Origin: Clytia hemisphaerica
Lineage: Eukaryota > Cnidaria > Hydrozoa > Leptothecata > Clytiidae
NCBI GenBank assembly: GCA_902728285.1
Contig: CACVBU010001155.1
Location: 200,093-264,092, forward strand
Length of the DNA: 64,000 nt
Direction of reading: 5' to 3'
This document shows positions 61,901-64,000 of the stretch, in pieces. The notes under the pieces are model-generated. The model ran no database searches. It was not told the DNA's origin and saw only the letters and a program-made list of their open reading frames with translations. How positions within the stretch are numbered: position 1 is the stretch's first letter; each line of letters opens with the position of its first letter. Both the position numbers and the translations under genes were made by a program.

Positions 61901-62502
61901 TTGGGTTATAAAAATCGACCCTCTAGTCGACGAACGGACGAACGAGAGAACGATAATTTATAGACCCCTAGGTAGGTCCAAACCTGTACTGTATACTGTC
62001 CATTCTGATGCCGTGGGCTAATTGAGTACGCGATTAATGTAAAACTTTTCCCTTCGCGGAAGGATAATTAGGCCTAATTAGGCTTCCAACACATCTCTGG
62101 TTTGTTTTGTTATGAGGGATCCGAATCGGCCGCGAAAATCACTCAGCAAAGTCGATGTCATCAAAATTCCAGTGAAGATATCATGGTACACATAAGGTCA
62201 TAAACTTGCTTTTTTATTCAACTTCTTTAGTGACAAAAGTGAAATAAAAAGTGGCACAACACGAAAATTTATTCCGCTGAGCGGAAGTGTTTTTCGAGTC
62301 TGATTCGCATCAATTATAAAAAAATATTTTAGGAATGCTTCCCGTCTAAAGGAGAATAGATACAACAAAATTTTGTTGAGAAGAATATTTTTACACATGA
62401 TTCATTAAAACAACTAAACTTACTCAAATTCAGATTGATAATATCGATATTCAGCCGTTGGAAGTTCGGTCCCTGGTCTTCACCTTTGTGGTAACAATCG
62501 AG
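43956..62502 (-). CDS. TRMT13: TRMT13, tRNA:m4X 2'-O-methyltransferase, 3' five exons (222 aa, partial)
   Basis: Minus-strand exons seen: 62502-62424, 61736-61610, 60497-60271, 44552-44480, 44118-43956. Phases join to 669 nt ending in TGA. TRMT13 2'-O-methylates position 4 of certain tRNAs using SAM. Recognised segments in order: FQRLNIDI; the hallmark AIGKHLCGGATDLSLRCLL; GILFALCCYHRCTW then MATWSTCG; an acidic linker (DDESDETN); and the C-terminal EIGHMCKLLIDYGRIQYI block. The linker order matches the vertebrate protein. The N-terminal CCCH and CHHC zinc fingers and the first part of the SAM fold are not found before 64000, so the gene runs off the right edge. The intron from 60270 to 44553 is 15.7 kb and contains genes on the opposite strand. 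AATAAA overlaps the last two codons and the base before the stop (AAT AAA TGA). The exons at 60 kb and 44 kb could in principle belong to two loci, but the phase and domain order fit one. Confidence 0.92.
43959..43964 (-). terminator. Poly(A) signal inside the last codons of TRMT13
   Basis: The final codons AAT AAA precede TGA, so a perfect AATAAA lies in the coding sequence immediately before the stop. No other AATAAA is visible on this strand in the next 50 bp. Confidence 0.55.
46390..46605. mobile_element. MITE related to 59238-59487
   Basis: Shares TTTTAAGCCTAAAAATGTTC, AACATGTTCTTATTTTC, CTTAACTTGTTCTTAA and a GGCCATTGAAGCCTTAT word with 59270-59460. Ends are inverted (ACACGTTTCATAGGAAC and GTCCTTATGAAAAAAAAAAC). 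Confidence 0.7.
46816..47066. mobile_element. MITE related to 10284-10530 (inverted)
   Basis: Starts GTAAGAACAGTGAGGCTC and ends TACTGGCTCTTATAAAAAAG, the inverse of the 10284-10530 element's CTTTTTTTTATAAGAACCAG start; GAGGCTTAAAGT and AACAGGATAAGAACAA are shared internally. Confidence 0.7.
48755..49017. mobile_element. 263-bp MITE with 43-bp terminal repeats
   Basis: GGGCTCTTCCAGAAAAAATT on the left and AATCCGTT-type inverse ending TTCTGGAAGAGCCC on the right; arms include ATGGGGGGTGGAGGAT. ATT flanks both ends. The interior repeats CCCCTGGACA seven times. It ends 184 bp before the GPCR start codon. Confidence 0.9.
49191..49200 (+). promoter_or_regulatory. 3' splice acceptor 5 nt before the GPCR start
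   Basis: Pyrimidine-rich tract and TCTAG ending at 49195, then TTACC-ATG. Consistent with a spliced-leader acceptor or the end of a 5' UTR intron. Confidence 0.6.
49201..50310 (+). CDS. Class A (rhodopsin-like) G-protein-coupled receptor, intronless, 369 aa
   Basis: Seven hydrophobic segments lie at about residues 13-36, 43-65, 82-103, 124-147, 155-181, 268-292 and 305-326. Recognisable class A features: LHLSITE in TM2 with Glu where Asp is usual, IDRF at the TM3 end (DRF for DRY), a TM6 Pro (VIP) without the usual CW, and DGLIYIF in TM7 in place of NPxxY. Extracellular loop 2 is only about 7 residues and lacks the conserved Cys, so the standard TM3-ECL2 disulphide is absent. Intracellular loop 3 is long (about 80 residues) and basic. 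The style is that of lineage-expanded cnidarian orphan receptors; the ligand is unknown. A 3' splice acceptor (TTTCTAG) ends 5 nt before the ATG. AATAAA at 50410-50415 follows. The whole gene sits inside a TRMT13 intron on the other strand. Confidence 0.93.
   Translation: MTNWSITKTILTNLPLLFYSIAVILHSIGITLLLKLRRKRNQDIIILHLSITELFMCLLDIIQNILSRDDYVTEMTSRVKSYVIIVNCCFFVVPSFLIIITLTIDRFLEIYLNIKYQLYFSKKKLKFVLTVHWVLGSILGAALLVVRLTHGTQARLVIFMFIFPTLEIIFLIIAIVTYAYIYRKFRSKFKRLFIGKVTPVKKDLDNSNLEGEAKSPYGIELKGQTSPIKRYSVWKGKLTRARKLVITNVMRRPSNKEQQKPMLKRRNFFAPSLILVTFVLFVVIPDSLNLLFHYSKTLHWSEDTQNILLCLYSIGFIMDGLIYIFLQKHLRVIFWKLFSRRKWVQHVTSTSMHGKSAAAGGDIHKETSN
50410..50415 (+). terminator. Poly(A) signal of the GPCR gene
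   Basis: AATAAA 100 bp after the stop codon. Confidence 0.75.
50495..50750. repeat. Inverted repeat related to 55547-55710
   Basis: GATTGGTTGAAACTCAAAG, ATGATGTAAT and AAATCAAC- words match 55600-55660 in order. Also has ATCTCGAGAT at 50610 and 50697. Confidence 0.55.
52150..53035. repeat. Direct repeats of TTTCCGGC units with (ACGG/ACGA)n end
   Basis: Units of roughly 250-500 bp repeat AACGGCGATTTCC, TTTCCGGCATTTTCGGCC, GCATTGCTAATACGCATCTT and AAATCAGAAAAAACTAA. The block ends in GACGAACGGACGAACGGACG at about 52972 and GGTAGGTCC. A related piece is at 54835-55060, and the ACGGACGAACGA..GGTAGGTCC end recurs at 61930-61980. Confidence 0.8.
53345..53914 (+). CDS. Unrecognised two-exon coding candidate (partial)
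   Basis: Two open stretches, 53345-53495 and 53650-53914, join in one frame if a 154-bp intron is removed: acceptor GTCAG at 53344, donor GTCAGT at 53496, acceptor AACAG at 53649, donor AG|GTATGT at 53915. They give about 139 residues, beginning GENPHLTIAKNLDD and ending PPFSIATLQ. Visible traits: a charged N-terminal part with two CxxxxFxxEECG-like cysteines, then a 60-residue helical-looking segment and a Lys/Arg cluster (GERIGKKLKKNN). I recognise no family. No start or stop exon was found, the donor of exon 1 is weak, and a dispersed repeat begins 116 bp later, so it may be a decayed or transposon-derived gene. Confidence 0.33.
54031..54370. repeat. Dispersed 340-bp repeat, copy 2
   Basis: Full-length relative of 43498-43836, same orientation, with the same central palindrome and ends (GCAGTTATTGGACAAAGTCG to TATGTAGCCTCCAT). 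Confidence 0.9.
55191..55205 (+). promoter_or_regulatory. 3' splice acceptor 5 nt before the secreted-protein start
   Basis: CTCTTTACAG then GAAAG-ATG. Same spacing as at the GPCR gene. Confidence 0.6.
55206..55490 (+). CDS. Small secreted cystine-rich protein, 94 aa
   Basis: Single-exon frame with a clear signal peptide (about residues 1-19, ending QTQA). The mature part has six cysteines spaced C-x6-C-x5-CC-x8-C-x18-C, the order expected of an inhibitor cystine knot, then a Cys-free tail of about 30 residues rich in Ser and Phe. Knottins include venom peptides, protease inhibitors and signalling factors; nothing here tells which, and I name no function. A strong acceptor (CTCTTTACAG) ends 5 nt before the ATG. 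AATAAA (55486-55491) overlaps the stop codon, so the 3' UTR must be very short. The gene lies in a TRMT13 intron on the opposite strand. It could instead be a last exon of a larger gene, but the signal peptide at the start argues for a complete protein. Confidence 0.72.
   Translation: MKLAIVSMLSFCLFLQTQAEEDIPNSNDRQCSKSGQFCVHDDACCREKGKFVFCDHDRLKWNYFTDPLHNINCTHSFEFSRNSFDILISKLKKQ
55486..55491 (+). terminator. Poly(A) signal overlapping the stop codon
   Basis: CAA TAA A: the stop codon TAA is part of AATAAA. A run of ten A follows about 15 bp later. Confidence 0.6.
55547..55710. mobile_element. Inverted-repeat element (about 165 bp)
   Basis: CATACTGTACTCACAGTTAA and CAACAATCAA on the left mirror TTGATTGTTGGGCGG and TTAACCGTAAGTATGA on the right. 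Shares central words with 50495-50750. Confidence 0.65.
57125..57840. repeat. Tandem array, period about 182 bp, four units
   Basis: GGCGACCGTTCCTTTTGA recurs at about 57233, 57418, 57601 and 57790, each followed by TTTTTCAAACCCGACACAG-like sequence, CTATGAGAATTCA and GGCTGAAAATGAT. Confidence 0.88.
57952..58615. mobile_element. Fold-back element with 225-bp arms, TA flanks
   Basis: Left end CCGGGTGACCCACGAAAAAG, right end inverted. Arms run to about 58175 and from about 58393 (ACGTGTTTTTTACACTTTCC on the right). TA at 57950-57951 and 58616-58617. Unlike many copies it has almost no unpaired sequence in the arms. Confidence 0.92.
59238..59487. mobile_element. MITE of the TGTTCTTA family
   Basis: Relative of 46390-46605; starts near CACGATTTTTTCATAAGAA and ends near TATATAAAAAAAAGCGTGT (inverted). 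Confidence 0.7.
59878..60124. mobile_element. Inverted-repeat element with GGCTACAT ends
   Basis: GGCTACATACACCACGCAAA and CAATATATTG words on the left, inverted TTGTGTAGCC on the right, with many CAATATA/TATATTG palindromes inside. It ends about 145 bp downstream of the TRMT13 exon at 60271. Confidence 0.6.
60578..60707 (+). mobile_element. Retroposed insertion with poly(A) tail and target duplication
   Basis: A segment of about 85 bp (60590-60675) followed by an A24 tail (60676-60699) is bracketed by the direct repeat AAAATACTGGGT at 60578-60589 and 60696-60707. This is the signature of target-primed reverse transcription. The source of the inserted sequence is not recognised; it may be a 5'-truncated LINE or a transcript 3' end. 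It is in a TRMT13 intron, 80 bp before an exon. Confidence 0.85.
61556..61589. repeat. Tandem duplication of a 15-bp unit after a TRMT13 donor
   Basis: ATGAATTTTGGATTC occurs twice in tandem and a third partial unit follows, about 20 bp inside the intron after exon 61736-61610. Confidence 0.85.
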
Positions 62503-62575
62503 CTGAAATGACAATAAAAGATCCCTGTTAGTACAGTTGGATTTTTGTAATTGAATCTTCTACGCATGTATGGCG

Positions 62576-62790
62576 AGGCGCTGTAGTATAGTGGTCATTG
62601 ACCTTAGTTACTGCACAGGCGACTGAGGTTCGATCACCACTCGCAGCAGTTCACTTGGTAAGTGAATGAACCTTCGCCCGGGTCAATCTATGCCATGTGA
62701 GGGGAATGGGTAGTCAGTCCAAGGTGCTCATTGAAAGCGTCTATAGTTGCGAAAACAGGCCTTAAAGCCTCCTCCAACTCAACCAAATAG
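62576..62790 (+). mobile_element. tRNA-derived SINE, copy 2
   Basis: TGTAGTATAGTGGTCATTGA (box A-like) and GAGGTTCGATCACCACTCG (box B-like) head, then the same body as 19309-19563: CTTCGCCCGGGTCAA, GCCATGTGAGGGGAATGG and CTATAGTTG in order. No clear tail repeat. Confidence 0.88.
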
Positions 62791-63238
62791 AATGGAGTAT
62801 GACAACACCCCAAGCTGAAAAGGCCAGACCTTAATCAAACGGAAAATGAGTTCGGAAAAACCTGGTAAGCTAGGAGAATTGACACCCACTACCAAAAACA
62901 CGTTATTTTGATTCGTCCCTACGTTTTAGTCAAGTGATAAGATTTCTCCAACTGAAGGGGGTTATCGATTTCCAAAATCACCCGAGAATACCATGTTATG
63001 TTATTCCGCGTTAATTATAAGGTCAAAAAAAGAATTGAAGAACACTCAATCGCTATTCTTTTGGAACTTATAAAAACATTCGAAACTATAAAAAAACATT
63101 CGACTGACACTTTTATTTTGATTGCCTCAAAAATTTCGTACGATATTTTGTTAACCAATAGAAATTTTTGTTTACATCAGGGTGATTACAAAAAAGCGGG
63201 GCTATTACGGATTTATCGCCCCGCTCGTCCTTTACAGG

Positions 63239-63579
63239 GGGGGGGGGGTTCAGGGGGTATCCGATTCCGCAATTCCGCCAATTTTTTCTCCAATTTCCGT
63301 CAAACCGTCTTAAATTGAACCAAAATACCGTCACCGAAAATTCCTTTGAAATTCAATATTTTTGTCGAAAATTCCGCAAATTTGGAATATCTTTTACCAA
63401 TTCCGAAATTCCGCTATTTTTTTTGCTAAATACCGTTTTTCCGCACTAAAATTGTCTAATTTTCCGTCTCCGTCAGAGAACCCAATTTCCGTAATTCCGT
63501 CTAAATTTTCGCCAAATTCCGCCACTCCGTCCGAGAAAAGGGCCGATTCCGCTCCTCCGCCAAACGTGAAACCCCCCTT
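63239..63579. mobile_element. TTCCG-rich element with G-run and C-run ends
   Basis: Starts with about twelve G then TTCA, ends TGAAACCCCCC. CTTTACA is found directly outside each end (63231-63237 and about 63580-63586). The interior repeats TTCCG about 20 times. No coding meaning. Confidence 0.65.
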
Positions 63580-64000
63580 TACAAATATAAGCTAAATGTG
63601 ATCAACCATATAATTAAGTTCAAATTAAGAAAAATTCGAATAACACACGTTCGAATAAGAGAGACTTGACTGTAAAGTTGTTGAAGTTTTGAGCACTCAC
63701 GATTGAAACTCCTAATTTTATTTCATGAACCCTTTTCTTGCAGGGAACCATAAAAGAGTTTTCTAGATCGCTAAGTCATTGGGCGAAGCTTGGAAATTCT
63801 TATTTTATTAGAAACATGTATCAACGTTAGACTTCAGGGAAGAACACATCGTGAAACATGTGAATCTCCAAAACGAGACCATTATTAAAACATATTATCA
63901 AAAGCTATAGATACTTGCATATTTGCCATGCGTAATGAAAGTAGTGGTCAAATAGGTAACAGAGAAATAGTGAGAGGATGTTTACAAATAGAAATCATAA

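Noticed and set aside
63690-63765. Minus-strand frame ending at a GTGAGT donor just upstream of the first seen TRMT13 exon
   Set aside because: The residues (FMVPCKKRVHEIK) do not show the expected FxLVE/DR strand, so it was not added as an exon.
63744-63830. Plus-strand frame after a good acceptor containing LSHWAKLG, reminiscent of the TRMT13 GAGKGKLSHW region
   Set aside because: It is on the opposite strand from all TRMT13 exons, lacks the GAGK motif and ends in a stop after 28 residues. Treated as chance.

Overview
The window is AT-rich animal DNA with spliced genes: GT-AG introns, AATAAA poly(A) signals, and intergenic and intronic space full of short non-autonomous transposons. A cnidarian, probably a hydrozoan, fits best. 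This is inference from three things: a cnidarian-style class A GPCR with no introns, a chitinase ending in a short Cys-rich tail, and strong 3' splice acceptors sitting 0-5 nt before several start codons, as expected where spliced-leader trans-splicing occurs. No sequence search was possible.

Layout. 520-1951 (+): TRAP-beta (SSR2), 4 exons. 3521-5513 (-): secreted GH18 chitinase, 3 exons, with a hAT-type MITE just after its stop codon. 5514-11563: no gene; low-complexity DNA, two inverted-repeat elements and probably the 3' UTR of the next gene. 11564-23441 (-) and 24262-31743 (+): two paralogous tandem-RRM proteins (Musashi/DAZAP1/hnRNP type), head to head across 820 bp. The minus gene has a small first exon 7.3 kb upstream of the rest. 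31744-43955: no gene, a transposon graveyard. 43956-62502 (-): the 3' five exons of TRMT13 (tRNA 2'-O-methyltransferase), whose 5' end lies beyond the right edge. One 15.7-kb intron of it holds, on the opposite strand, a GPCR (49201-50310), a small cystine-rich secreted protein (55206-55490) and an unrecognised two-exon candidate (53345-53914).

The genes serve unrelated jobs: ER translocation, chitin hydrolysis, RNA binding, tRNA modification and signalling. The only structural gene relationship is the divergent RRM pair, which shares exon lengths and phases. The richest material is the mobile DNA: several inverted-repeat families with exact target-site duplications, one nested insertion with a related empty site elsewhere in the window, long fold-back elements inside introns, a tRNA-derived SINE and several elements carrying long G or C runs.
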